Shown: positions 15,931-26,301, numbered from the stretch's first letter. The stretch is DNA of 43,235 nucleotides from Acidobacteriota bacterium (GCA_016201215.1 JACQDH010000046.1:1-43235); one strand, 5' to 3'. Made by a program: numbers and translations. The notes: generated by a model not told the origin, from the letters alone.

Positions 15931-16450
15931 AAGGCTCTTCCTCGAATTCGTACTGGTCCAGGATGTCGTCCAAGATTTGCTGGGCCTCGTCATATCGGCA
16001 ACCATCCAGGGCGTCGTGGGCTTCTTCGAGCGCAGCGAGAATCTCGTCACGCTCGGCGCGCAGCCTTTCTTTCGCTCGGGGGGACAAGCGACCGAAAGTT
16101 GATGTGTTCGGGTTTCGCTGCGCGGGGTTGCTACGCGGGTTGCTCGCCTTGGCGCCACGCTCTCTTATCGCCTCAAGTAGCGCGTCGATCTTCGCGCCCA
16201 GCTCCTCGAGCTTTTCTTCAGTCTGGTGGGCCATGCGGTTCTTCACCTCCTCTCCATTATGGAGATTGGCTAACTGGAATCCCTTGCGGGCCGCATACTC
16301 CTCGACGCTCAAGCCTTCGATTTCATCCGCCAGGTCTGGATCGCCTACGACGTTGCGTGTGAATTGCACGGCCTGGGCCTGGCGGCGCTCCACCTCTTCG
16401 GGCGTGAAGGTCTTCTTTCGGGCTGGATTGACCAATCTAACCGTAACCAT
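15929..16450 (-). CDS. Hypothetical coiled-coil protein of the element
   Basis: 173 aa from ATG 16450, with AAGGAG nine bases upstream (an in-frame start at 16480 has no such site). I do not recognise a family. It is charged and mostly helical, with a middle segment VKNRMAHQTEEKLEELG that looks like coiled coil, a short Asn/Ser/Pro-rich linker, then a helical pair ending LDGCRYDEAQQILDDILDQ and an EFEEEP tail. That last helix pair is repeated in the gene fragment at 15410-15547. A weak promoter may lie in the AT-rich gap upstream (16481-16579). Confidence 0.55.
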   Translation of the reverse strand: MVTVRLVNPARKKTFTPEEVERRQAQAVQFTRNVVGDPDLADEIEGLSVEEYAARKGFQLANLHNGEEVKNRMAHQTEEKLEELGAKIDALLEAIRERGAKASNPRSNPAQRNPNTSTFGRLSPRAKERLRAERDEILAALEEAHDALDGCRYDEAQQILDDILDQYEFEEEP

Positions 16451-16579
16451 TGCGAGAAGCTCCTTCCATCTGCGAAGCACGTTCGCATTGCACAGCTCTC
16501 GCGTCTAGTCGCCGTTTGAGATACGACGAGCAAAGCGCACGCAAACTATTGTTTTTATTATTGTTAAGCGGCGTGAAAT

Positions 16580-16920
16580 TCACTCGTTACTGGCGAGTTT
16601 GCCGAGCCTGGATTTCTCATCCTGAATACGCTTCCGCCACTGAGGATCAGCGTATGCTTTCGTGTAGGTAGCCGGGCATCGATCTTCAACCCATTTCGGA
16701 GGCGGTGTTATTCCTTCCACGTCAAGCAGCTTGCAGTAACGTATCCCAGTCCGGCCCTTTCGTATGATTGCGCGAATCCGTCCTTCTCGTTGACATCTTG
16801 CTTGAGGGCATTCACTTCAGACACATGAGTATTTCTATCTTTGTCGAGTAGCTCGTTGAAGCGCCCTAAAAGGCGTGCGTGCTCTTGGGCCAACGTCGCT
16901 CGTTTGTCCTGGCTAGGCAT
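16580..16920 (-). pseudogene. Small element gene split by a one-base frameshift
   Basis: ATG 16920 overlaps the end of the upstream gene (ATGCCTAG), with GGAG seven bases before it. The frame encodes MPSQDKRATLAQEHARLL and a coiled coil up to VNEKDG, then would drift and stop at 16708. The -1 frame from there reads RIRAIIRKGRTGIRYCKLL, then PPPKWVEDRC and DPQWRKRIQDEKSRLAK, and stops at TGA 16580-16582. This second part has obvious protein character. Restoring one G in a GG run near 16783 would fuse both into a 113-residue protein. Function unknown; basic C-terminal half suggests nucleic-acid contact (inference). Confidence 0.6.
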
Positions 16921-18346
16921 CGTCAGGCTCCAATTCTTCGCCCACGACTTCGCGGGCGATCTGCCACACATCCTCCAAGGATTCATCGCCAGCCAGTTCG
17001 CTCTCCAGCACCTTGCGGACTGTCGTCTCCAATTGATTGCGCCACTCATAGTCCGAATAGGCATCGTCTGAGATTTCGTCGTCCGAGTACAGTTCGGAGA
17101 GATACGCGGAAACATGGAGAACGCCCAAAGACACCAGCGAGGATTTGTTGCGCTCTCGGCGTTCGTGCTCCTGTTGAGCAGCAGTGCGTTCTTCGATAGC
17201 CCGCTTTATCGGAGCAACTGCGGCAGCCACGACAGTCTGTTCCTCGGATCGACTCGCCTGAAGCGGCACATTCGAGAGAGCGGAGCGGACGGCTGCAGTG
17301 GCCTGTGCCTTGTCCGCCGCCGTAGCATTCCACGAGAGCCCGCGTACCGCAAAGTCGAGCAACTGCTCGCGGCGGCTGCGCGCCTGGGCGTCCTCAATCG
17401 CCTGCTTTGCCGGTGCAAGGGCCTCGTCCAGCGCAACCCGGACCCCTGCATCGCTTGCGTCAAGCGGCACGGTTGAAAGAGCCGCCCGGGCAGAGACAAT
17501 AGCGCGCGCCTTGTCGGCTTGCGTTGCGCCCGAAGGTAGCCGCCACACTGCCTGCTCGATTAGGTTCTCGCGCCTGGCCCGCTCTTCACGTTCCGCACGC
17601 CACGGAGCCACAACGCGCTCTATCGCTTTCTCCAAGAGAGGGCGCACATCATCGTCAGGCTGTTCGGGGTCACAATGAGACAGCGCCCTTTCAACGGCAC
17701 CAGCGACAGCCTGTGCCTGCTCGGCTGAGAGCCAATCCGGGGCTGCTGCGCTCGCCCATCGTAACCAGCGCCGACGAAACTCAGCTTCCTGGCGTTCCAG
17801 CTCGACCTGCCGTCGCTCCCTCTGGCGTCGCTCCGCTTCGCGCTCGCGTTGCAGACGTGCTTCTTCGAGAGCACGCCGCTGTGCGAGCACTTGGGCCCGG
17901 GCCTCCATCGTCTGTCCGCGCTCCGCCTCGGAATCCTCGCCACGGAGCTTCTCGATCTCCCTCTTGGCCCGCAATTCTTGAGCCTCCAAGCCCAGCTCCT
18001 CGACGCGCTCCCGCCGGTTCTGCAACACGCTCGACGCCGGAGCAGATGCGGTACTCCCGTGCCCCTCTCGGAACCGCATAAGGTCCACCCTGGGCACGCG
18101 CACGTGTCCTCCCGCCGTCCTAAACGAGGGAAGGTCACCCGCCGAGCACATACGCTTAACAGTGCGCTCCGAGACTCCCAGCAGCCGCGCCGCCTCTGCA
18201 ACCGGAACGCTCTCCGCGCCTACTTGCCCCATGCGCGGATTGTGCGGCTTTGCCCGCCTACTTTTCACGTTTTGTCTACCCGACTTGTCCAGTAACCCAG
18301 AAAAACACTCAGACAAAGCACCGAATTGTGACTGCTGCGAGCCCAT
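16913..18346 (-). CDS. HTH protein with long coiled coil and tandem helical repeats
   Basis: 477 aa. Residues ~47-92 form a MerR/excisionase-type helix-turn-helix (VPVAEAARLLGVSERTVKRM, then FRTAGGHVRVPRVDLMRF). Residues ~110-195 are a highly charged coiled coil rich in Arg, Glu and Gln. Then at least two clear tandem repeats of ~67 residues follow (about 261-328 and 329-395), sharing ...ADKAxAxxxxRxALSxVPLxAS...AxAPxKxAIE, with a weaker copy before (from ~197) and perhaps one after. The C-terminus is acidic (ELYSDDEISDDAYSDYEW). ATG 18346 is used; ATG 18232 would keep the HTH. The design suggests DNA binding plus a long oligomerising stalk; a partition or origin-binding role is only a guess. 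Confidence 0.7.
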   Translation of the reverse strand: MGSQQSQFGALSECFSGLLDKSGRQNVKSRRAKPHNPRMGQVGAESVPVAEAARLLGVSERTVKRMCSAGDLPSFRTAGGHVRVPRVDLMRFREGHGSTASAPASSVLQNRRERVEELGLEAQELRAKREIEKLRGEDSEAERGQTMEARAQVLAQRRALEEARLQREREAERRQRERRQVELERQEAEFRRRWLRWASAAAPDWLSAEQAQAVAGAVERALSHCDPEQPDDDVRPLLEKAIERVVAPWRAEREERARRENLIEQAVWRLPSGATQADKARAIVSARAALSTVPLDASDAGVRVALDEALAPAKQAIEDAQARSRREQLLDFAVRGLSWNATAADKAQATAAVRSALSNVPLQASRSEEQTVVAAAVAPIKRAIEERTAAQQEHERRERNKSSLVSLGVLHVSAYLSELYSDDEISDDAYSDYEWRNQLETTVRKVLESELAGDESLEDVWQIAREVVGEELEPDDA

Positions 18347-18376
18347 TCAGAGGGCTTACCTTCTACGTAGCCCCCT

Positions 18377-18739
18377 TCAGTGGAGTAACCGTTGCGCCGC
18401 ATCGAGCTTTCGTGTCAGCGCCGCGGTCTCTGCCGCAGGATCCCGACCTTCGCCCTGTTTGCGAACGATCACCCGGAGTTGGCTGTAGGTCCGCAGCAGG
18501 CAGCGGTTGCATAGTCCGCCGCAGCCATAGGCCACTTTCTTCCGCCGGCAGACCAAGCAGCCGCGCTGCCGGAATCGCTCTCCCCAGGCGCGTCGCACGT
18601 GGACGAGCTTTGGCAGGAGACGCAGAAGCTCGTGTGCTGTGGCGTTGTCAAGGAAACGCGTGTCAAAGCAGATCAGCTCATCGGCCTTTCGCCCAACGGT
18701 CCCCGGTCGCATGACTATGGTCTTCCCGTTCTTCGCCAT
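18377..18739 (-). CDS. Zinc-ribbon-like Cys4 protein
   Basis: 120 aa from ATG 18739, five bases after the stop of the recombinase gene, with GAGGGG nine bases upstream. The centre shows CLVC...CGGLCNRC (residues ~81-98), a likely zinc site, in a basic context (RRKKVAYG, RTYSQLR). The N-terminal half has ELLRLLPKLVHVRRAW. The family is unknown to me. The tight link to the recombinase suggests an accessory DNA-binding partner in site-specific recombination, but this is inference from context. Confidence 0.6.
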   Translation of the reverse strand: MAKNGKTIVMRPGTVGRKADELICFDTRFLDNATAHELLRLLPKLVHVRRAWGERFRQRGCLVCRRKKVAYGCGGLCNRCLLRTYSQLRVIVRKQGEGRDPAAETAALTRKLDAAQRLLH

Positions 18740-18743
18740 CGGC

Positions 18744-19637
18744 TCAGCCCCTCGGATGGCAGCGCTCAATTGTGTCGCGGAGCGCGGCCGTTTGCAGGTG
18801 GGTGTATCGCTGTGTCGTTGACACAGAGCTATGCCCGAGCAGTTCCTGAATCGCGCGAAGGTCCGCGCCGCGTTCAAGGAGATGCGTGGCGAAGCTATGC
18901 CGCAGCGTGTGGGGGGTTACGCCTTCGAGTTTCGCGCACCTCGCAGCACAGCGCACGACCTTAGCCACAGTGGCATAGCTCATTTCGAAGATGCGGCCAT
19001 TTCGCCGACCGTCGAGGTAAGCCTTCAGAGCTTCGCGTGCCTTCTGGCCAAAGAGCACGATGCGGTCTTTGTCGCCTTTGCCCCGGCGCACGAGGATGCT
19101 CTGGACGCCCCGCGCCATAAGATTCACGTCCTCGACGCGCAGACCGAGAAGCTCTGCCCTACGGCACCCGGTCGCGTAGAGCAGCTCAATGATGGCACGG
19201 TCACGGTCCGACTTGACCGCAGCGATCAACTGCTCGACCTGTTCAACACTGAGGACGCGCGGCAGACGGTGGGGTGCTTTTCCGGCTAGGACCTGGCGCG
19301 CAGGATTCGTCCGCACCAGCTCTCCGAGGTGGAGGAAATCGTAGAAGACGCGCAGACCGAAAAGCGCGCCTTGAATGGAGCTGCGGCTGCTTCCACAATC
19401 AAGCCTCGCCACGAAGAAGCCCAGCACATCAGCGCGGGTAGCTAAGATGAATTGGCGCCCTTCGAGGTAACTTGCGAACTTGCGCGCGGTGCGCGTATAC
19501 CCCACGCGCGTCGCCGGCGCGCGGCCGCACACCTGCAGCCAGGTCGAAAACCTTTCAATAAGTTGTGCGTTTGTAAAGATGCGCCGGCACGGTGGCGAAG
19601 CACGAACGACTTCGACCAGGATCGAGTCAGCCATCAT
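18744..19637 (-). CDS. Intact tyrosine recombinase (XerC/XerD type)
   Basis: 297 aa. N-terminal SAM-like core-binding domain (NAQLIERFSTWLQV, RTARKFASYLEG) and a full catalytic domain: Arg in YATGCRRAELLGL, Lys in RRGKGDKDR, HTLRHSF, GHSS and the nucleophile in QRYTHLQ. Size and motifs match Xer-like recombinases rather than the larger broken integrase at the other end. It could resolve multimers of the replicating form, or act as an integrase or invertase. The gene lies between the HTH protein (67-base gap) and the zinc-ribbon gene (four-base gap). The start codon used is the first ATG; a second Met follows at once. Confidence 0.9.
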   Translation of the reverse strand: MMADSILVEVVRASPPCRRIFTNAQLIERFSTWLQVCGRAPATRVGYTRTARKFASYLEGRQFILATRADVLGFFVARLDCGSSRSSIQGALFGLRVFYDFLHLGELVRTNPARQVLAGKAPHRLPRVLSVEQVEQLIAAVKSDRDRAIIELLYATGCRRAELLGLRVEDVNLMARGVQSILVRRGKGDKDRIVLFGQKAREALKAYLDGRRNGRIFEMSYATVAKVVRCAARCAKLEGVTPHTLRHSFATHLLERGADLRAIQELLGHSSVSTTQRYTHLQTAALRDTIERCHPRG

Positions 19638-19704
19638 TTCGTCCTAACCTACGTGACGGTACTCAGCGCCGTCTCGGTGTTACCAGAACCGCTCCGGTGC
19701 GTGT

Positions 19705-20043
19705 TCATTTAGGACCGCCCAAGAACGCCGCAAACCGCTTGCGCACCTTCGCGCCTTGCTCTCGAATGAAGTGCCGTAGATCGACATCGAGCACAAGCCA
19801 GTCGCGGCCAATCCGATAGCCGCGAAGCTTGCCGTCTTCTAGGAGTTTCTGGACTCGAACGGCGCTCCGGCCGAGAGTCTTTGCCGCTCCATAAACCGTG
19901 TGCACCTCAAATCGTCGGCCGTCAACCTCAAAGATCACGCTGCCCGGCACCAGCTTGCCTGCGCGTGTCCGTACCGCTGGGTTGCGATAAAAAACGTGCA
20001 CCCAGCGTGCTTCCCGGATGGTAGTTTTCTTTACGATAGGCAC
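19705..20043 (-). CDS. HTH / excisionase-like DNA-binding protein
   Basis: 112 aa, GTG start at 20043. The second half is a small winged-helix of the excisionase/MerR type (VYGAAKTLGRSAVRVQKLL, then GYRIGRDWLVLDVDLRHF), preceded by two short strands. It is the first gene of the element unit, next to attR, where a directionality factor or master regulator is commonly placed. A direct repeat CGATGTCA lies just upstream and may be its own operator (inference). Confidence 0.65.
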   Translation of the reverse strand: MPIVKKTTIREARWVHVFYRNPAVRTRAGKLVPGSVIFEVDGRRFEVHTVYGAAKTLGRSAVRVQKLLEDGKLRGYRIGRDWLVLDVDLRHFIREQGAKVRKRFAAFLGGPK

Positions 20044-20053
20044 AACACTCTCA

Positions 20054-20081
20054 CGATGTCACGGCGTTGGACCGATGTCAA
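20054..20081 (-). promoter_or_regulatory. Direct-repeat operator and -35-like box upstream of the HTH gene
   Basis: CGATGTCA occurs at 20054-20061 and 20073-20080. The second copy overlaps a TTGACA on the minus strand (20076-20081). The matching -10 at 17 bases is weak (CATCGT), as expected of a regulated promoter. Positions 20082-20208 up to attR are AT-richer and hold no other gene. Confidence 0.4.
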
Positions 20082-20208
20082 TAGATATATGGCTACCAGA
20101 AAAAACTTAGGCAAGACTTGGGCAAAGAATCGGGTACTGATACCGTGCTTCTTGGCCTTTTGCGGGGGTAAGCGCAACAGAATCAGCAAGACTTGGATTG
20201 ACCTCTCA

Positions 20209-20255
20209 GGCTCATAACCCGAAGGTCGCCAGTTCAAATCTGGCCCCCGCAACCA
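20209..20255 (+). repeat. attR: 47-bp copy of the tRNA-fMet 3' part
   Basis: Identical to 12690-12736; the tRNA 5' half is missing, so it cannot make a tRNA. It marks the right end of the element. Confidence 0.92.
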
Positions 20256-20256
20256 T

Positions 20257-20298
20257 GGGCGTTCCGATAATAGGCATCGGAACGCCCTTCCTGTTCTT
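20257..20298 (+). terminator. Displaced original terminator of tRNA-fMet
   Basis: GGGCGTTCCGAT and ATCGGAACGCCC form a perfect 12-bp stem with a seven-base loop, followed by TTCCTGTTCTT. It starts one base after the CCA of the attR copy, as expected of the tRNA terminator before the element moved in. Confidence 0.8.
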
Positions 20299-20425
20299 GA
20301 GAACGACGGGGTCAAGCGCCGGCTGGCAAGGCGGGGGCACGCAGAGTCCCAGCGCTAACAGCGCAGGGAAAACAGCGCAAGGCTGGCGCCTCCCGAGCTT
20401 GGGGCCGCGCGGCGAATCGGGCAGA

Positions 20426-20728
20426 TCATGACCGACGCAGGCCGGAGCAACGGGAAGCAAACAGGCGCACGCGATCCAGTTGTCCTTTACTGTCGATGCT
20501 CTTCTGGAGCTGGAGGAGTTTCGTACGGAGCCTGTGGGGGTCCATCCCTGCCGAAAGACAAACCAGCGGGAAATCCTCCTCGTCGCGGAGCAGGAACTCT
20601 TCTGCCGCGCGTTGGCGTCGCAGAGGCCCGGAGAGCCACTCCTGTACAGTCTTGGCGATGACCGCCTTCCACAGCCTGTTCTCGGGCGTTTCCTCTGCGA
20701 CGTCGTGAGGCAATGGGCTTGCGAACAT
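20426..20728 (-). CDS. Conserved small protein of unknown function
   Basis: 100 aa from ATG 20728, with GGGGAG six bases upstream; the frame open to 20809 lacks support. The core NRLWKAVIAKTVQEWLSG, then FLLRDEEDFPLVCLSAGMDP and LRTKLLQL, resembles small proteins I have seen annotated as hypothetical in phage- and plasmid-rich regions (memory only). It lies just outside attR, so it may be a leftover of an older insertion at the same tRNA. No function can be stated. Confidence 0.55.
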   Translation of the reverse strand: MFASPLPHDVAEETPENRLWKAVIAKTVQEWLSGPLRRQRAAEEFLLRDEEDFPLVCLSAGMDPHRLRTKLLQLQKSIDSKGQLDRVRLFASRCSGLRRS

Positions 20729-21071
20729 CGCTTCTCCCCTAGTGGCGCTGCCTTTGCGGCGCGGACACTCCGGCAGTGGGGGAGCAAGTTCGAGGCCAAG
20801 GAGCCACACGCCCGCCTCGCGTTCGCTTGTTCGCTAAGCAAATGCAGGTAGAGGAGATGGCCGCTGCAGTTTCAGAATGAATTGCTCTCGTGAGGAATGT
20901 GAGTGGCGCGGTTCTGCACAGTCCGCTCAGAACTGTTTCATCGGGAAACGCGCTCGATGCGGAATCACGCCGCGGCTCTTCCGCCCGCCACGGGGAACGG
21001 GGGTAAGTCGGCGAGGAGTCTCTCCCCGTGGAGCGACTCTCTCGCCCGCTCGCGGTTGCCGGAGCCTGGAG
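20729..21071. other. Intergenic stretch without visible gene
   Basis: No frame here has coding character. A loose GGAACGGGGG / TCTCCCCGTGG pairing occurs near 20993-21030, and I see no clear promoter, repeat or RNA. Confidence 0.4.
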
Positions 21072-23108
<2,037 letters not shown>

Positions 23109-23174
23109 TCTTCGCTCCTCGGTCAAGTTTTTAGGCAAACAGGGCAACCGAAAATGTCGTTGACTTGGCTGCGC

Positions 23175-26100
23175 CTAGAACGAGCCGAACATCCGCGTCA
23201 CACTCGCGCGTAGCCGGCCCCACGCGCCGCCGAAATAATCCGCCCAGCGCACCGCTTCCATTTCTGCCAAATAAGAGTAGGCCACTGGAACCACCAACAG
23301 CGTGAGCAGCAGGCAGAGGGTTTGGCCGCCGATGATGGCCACGGCGATGGCCGCGCGCTGCTCGGACCCCGCGCCGATGCCGATGGCCACCGGGATCAGG
23401 CCGGCGACGATGGAAAACGTGGTCATCAGGATGGGCCGCAGGCGCACGCGATTGGCTTCGAGCAGCGCCTCGCGCAACGGGGAGCCATGGGCGCGCAGCC
23501 GGTTGGTGTAGTCCACTTGCAGGATGCCGTTCTTCTTCACGATGCCCAGCAGCAGAAACACGCCCAGCGCGCTCCACAGGCTCAGCGCGCGATGCGTGAT
23601 CCACAGCGAGAACAGCGCGAAGGGGATGCTGAGCGGCAGGGTCAGCATGATGATGAACGGATGCGAGAAGCTCTCGAACTGCGCCGCCAGCACCATGTAC
23701 ATGAAGATGGAGGCCAGCAGCATGGCCAGCAGCAGATTGAAGGTGGTCTCCTCGAGCAGTTTCACCTGACCGGAGAATCGGAACGAGTAGCCGGGCGGCA
23801 GGCCCACGGAGCGGATCGAGCGTGAGGTATAGGCTGCGGCGGCATCGAGGGGATAGCCAGCGGCGATGTTGGCGTTCACCGACACTTGGAACTCGCGGTT
23901 GTAGCGCCACAGCGACGCGGGTCCCGCGCCGCGCTGGATCGTGGCCACGCTTTCCAGCCGCACCTGCTCGACTTTCGACGAGGGCACCATCAGCCGCGCC
24001 AGCACTTCGGGGTTGTCGCGCTGTTCGGGGAGCAACTGCATGGTCACCGGGTACTGCTCGGAGCCTTCCTTGAATGTGGAGATCTCGTCCTGGCCGGAGT
24101 ACATCAGGCGAACGGTGGAGCCGACGTCGGCCATGCGCACGCCCAGGTCGGCGGCACGCAAGCGGTCCACCTTCACCTGCAGCTCCGGCGTATTCAGATT
24201 GAGGTTGGGATTGATGTCCACCAGCCCGGGAAACCCGCGCATGCGCGCCGCGACCTGCTTCGAGATCTCGACCAGGCGAGGAATGTCGGGTCCGCGGATG
24301 ATCGCGCGAACCGGGAACCACAGTTCGCCCCCCAGGGTGGAGGGCAGGCGCACGTTGTAGGTGACGTTGCGGAAGCCGCCCAGTATGCCGCGGACTTGTT
24401 CGGCCATCTGCTCGTGCGTGCGCTTGCGCTGGCTGCGATCGACCAGGCGAATATAGAGATGAGCGTGGTTGGTGGTGCCGTGGGTGTACGGCTGAACGAA
24501 CTCGACTTCGGGCAGGCTTTCGATGCGGCGCGCCATCTCGGTGACGCTGGTCATCGTGCGCTCGAGTGCGGTTCCTTCCGGCAGGTCGAGCGAGCTCTGC
24601 AATTCGCTCTGGTCGTCGGCAGGGATGAAGTCGCGGCCAACCATGCGGTAGAAAAAAAACGTGGAGAGAAAAGTCACCAGGCAGATCGCCAGCACGGCGC
24701 GGCGATGCTCCAGCGCCCACTCTAAGCTGCGCAGGTAGAGAGTCTCGATCCCGTGGAAGAATTTCGACTCCCGCGAACGGGCGTGCCCGCCATCGGCCCG
24801 TACCACCAGGATGCGGGAGCTCATCATCGGGGTCAGCGTGAAGCTCACCAGCAGCGAGACCAAAATGGCCATGGCCATCGTCCAACCGAAGGCGTTCACG
24901 TACCGCCGCGCATAGCCGGTCATGAACGCGATCGGCAGGAAGATGATCACGAGAGAAAGTGTGGTGGCCATAACCGCCAGGCCGATTTCGCGCGTGGCCT
25001 CGACCGCCGCGCGTTTGCGCTCGACGCCCTTTTCCTCCATGAAACGGAAGATGTTCTCGAGCACGATGATGGCGTCGTCGATCACGATGCCCACCGCGAG
25101 CGTCAGCGCCAGCAGGGTCATATTGTTCAGCGAGAAGTCCATGTAGCGCATCAGCGTGAACGTGGCAATGATCGAGGTGGGGATGGCCAGTGCGGCGATC
25201 AGCACGGCACGCCAGTTGCGGATGAACACCAGCACCACTAGGCTGGCCAAGACACTGCCCAGAATCAGGTGCTCGATCAGCGAGTGCACTGCGGCCTTGA
25301 TGAAGACCGAGATGTCCCGAACGATCTCGAGGTGCACGCCCGGGGGCAGCTCGCGCTTGAGGGTTTCGAGACGGCGCTTCACGGCGTCGGCCACGCGGAC
25401 GGTGTTGGTGCCGGTCTGGCGGAGCACCGAAACGCTGACTGCATCCCGCGGGATCTGGTCCTTGCGGAGGAGCATGGACCAGGTGCGCAGCTCTTCGGCG
25501 CCGTCTTCGACGCGGCCGACGTCGCGCACGCGGATCGGCGCGCCACCGCGCGTGGCCACGATGATCTCGGCAAACTGCCCGGCAGAGTTTACGCGGCCGA
25601 GCGTCCGCAGGCCGAGCTCCTGCGGGCCGCGGATCAGGTGGCCGCCGGGCGCTTCCACGTTCTCCCGCTGCACCGCGTTACGCACCTCGGCGACGGCCAG
25701 GTTGTGCGCGGTGAGGCGCTCCGCGTCGATGAAGATGCGAATCTGGCGCCCCTGGCCGCCGGTCAGGTCCACTTCCCCCACGCCATCTACGGTCTGAATC
25801 GCCCGGCGTACCTGTTTGTCGGCGATTTCGGTGAGTTCGCGCCGGCTCATCGGCCCGGCCACCAGCACGGTCAGAATGGGATCGGAATCCGGGTCCACCT
25901 TGCGGATCACCGGCGGGAGGATGTTGGGAGGCAGGTGGTTGATCGCGCCGGCCACTTTTTCGCGGATGTCCTGAGCGGCGCCTTCGATGTCGCGCTCGAG
26001 CACGAACGTGCAGATGATGCGGGTCTGGCCTTCGGTCGTATACACGCTCATCTCGTCGAGCCCGCTCACGGAGGAAATCGCGTCCTCGAGCGGCAGAACG

Positions 26101-26288
26101 ACGCTGGTGGTCATCTCTTCGGGACTGGCGCCGGGGAGTTGAACCGCAACGTAAACCGTGGCGGGATCGGCGCGGGGAAACAGATCGACGCCGAGCGCAC
26201 GGTAGGAGAACAGGCCGAGGGTCACCAGGAAGGCGATGAGCATCACCGCGAAAACCGGGCGCGCAACGCAGAGGTCGGCCAGCTTCAT
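23175..26288 (-). CDS. RND efflux transporter (AcrB/MdtB-like)
   Basis: 1037 aa, normal length. Inner-membrane proton-driven pump of a tripartite efflux system. It starts with the first membrane helix (PVFAVMLIAFLVTLGLF) and shows the periplasmic porter domains (VQLPGASPEEMTTSVVLPLE), the TM4 charged pair in VGIVIDDAIIVLEN, and the mirrored second half with LLLGIVKKNGILQVD and the final helices GGQTLCLLLTLLVVPVAYS. It is thus the HAE family rather than heavy-metal type, though the substrate is unknown. The ATG is 13 bases after the stop of the membrane-fusion protein gene, so both are one operon. No TolC-type outer-membrane gene is in the window. Confidence 0.95.
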   Translation of the reverse strand: MKLADLCVARPVFAVMLIAFLVTLGLFSYRALGVDLFPRADPATVYVAVQLPGASPEEMTTSVVLPLEDAISSVSGLDEMSVYTTEGQTRIICTFVLERDIEGAAQDIREKVAGAINHLPPNILPPVIRKVDPDSDPILTVLVAGPMSRRELTEIADKQVRRAIQTVDGVGEVDLTGGQGRQIRIFIDAERLTAHNLAVAEVRNAVQRENVEAPGGHLIRGPQELGLRTLGRVNSAGQFAEIIVATRGGAPIRVRDVGRVEDGAEELRTWSMLLRKDQIPRDAVSVSVLRQTGTNTVRVADAVKRRLETLKRELPPGVHLEIVRDISVFIKAAVHSLIEHLILGSVLASLVVLVFIRNWRAVLIAALAIPTSIIATFTLMRYMDFSLNNMTLLALTLAVGIVIDDAIIVLENIFRFMEEKGVERKRAAVEATREIGLAVMATTLSLVIIFLPIAFMTGYARRYVNAFGWTMAMAILVSLLVSFTLTPMMSSRILVVRADGGHARSRESKFFHGIETLYLRSLEWALEHRRAVLAICLVTFLSTFFFYRMVGRDFIPADDQSELQSSLDLPEGTALERTMTSVTEMARRIESLPEVEFVQPYTHGTTNHAHLYIRLVDRSQRKRTHEQMAEQVRGILGGFRNVTYNVRLPSTLGGELWFPVRAIIRGPDIPRLVEISKQVAARMRGFPGLVDINPNLNLNTPELQVKVDRLRAADLGVRMADVGSTVRLMYSGQDEISTFKEGSEQYPVTMQLLPEQRDNPEVLARLMVPSSKVEQVRLESVATIQRGAGPASLWRYNREFQVSVNANIAAGYPLDAAAAYTSRSIRSVGLPPGYSFRFSGQVKLLEETTFNLLLAMLLASIFMYMVLAAQFESFSHPFIIMLTLPLSIPFALFSLWITHRALSLWSALGVFLLLGIVKKNGILQVDYTNRLRAHGSPLREALLEANRVRLRPILMTTFSIVAGLIPVAIGIGAGSEQRAAIAVAIIGGQTLCLLLTLLVVPVAYSYLAEMEAVRWADYFGGAWGRLRASVTRMFGSF

Positions 26289-26301
26289 CTTCCGATTCCC
26301 T

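Larger units (their letters stand above)
12737..20255. mobile_element. Integrated element in tRNA-fMet with HUH replication gene (about 7.5 kb)
   Basis: Bounded by the 47-bp att repeats. About eleven genes, all minus strand with overlaps or gaps of a few bases, suggest one transcription unit running from attR to attL. Recognisable parts are a broken tyrosine integrase next to the tRNA, a HUH-type replication initiator, a SpoVG-like protein, a second intact tyrosine recombinase, a zinc-ribbon protein and two HTH proteins. I find no capsid, terminase, Zot/pI ATPase, relaxase-coupling or type IV secretion gene. It is therefore best described as an integrative element with rolling-circle replication, possibly a satellite. 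Three genes carry single lesions, so this copy may be decaying or may contain assembly errors. Confidence 0.88.

Noticed and set aside
20207-20255. Second functional tRNA-fMet
   Set aside because: The 5' half of the cloverleaf is absent; it is only the attachment-site copy.
20031-20315. 94-codon minus-strand frame containing RGPDLNWRPSGYEP
   Set aside because: This is the antisense translation of the tRNA 3' copy at attR, a frequent false protein next to tRNA genes.
23131-24885. 584-codon frame inside the RND pump gene
   Set aside because: Low-complexity Arg/Ala/Gly/Pro translation in another frame of the pump; the pump frame has full family motifs.
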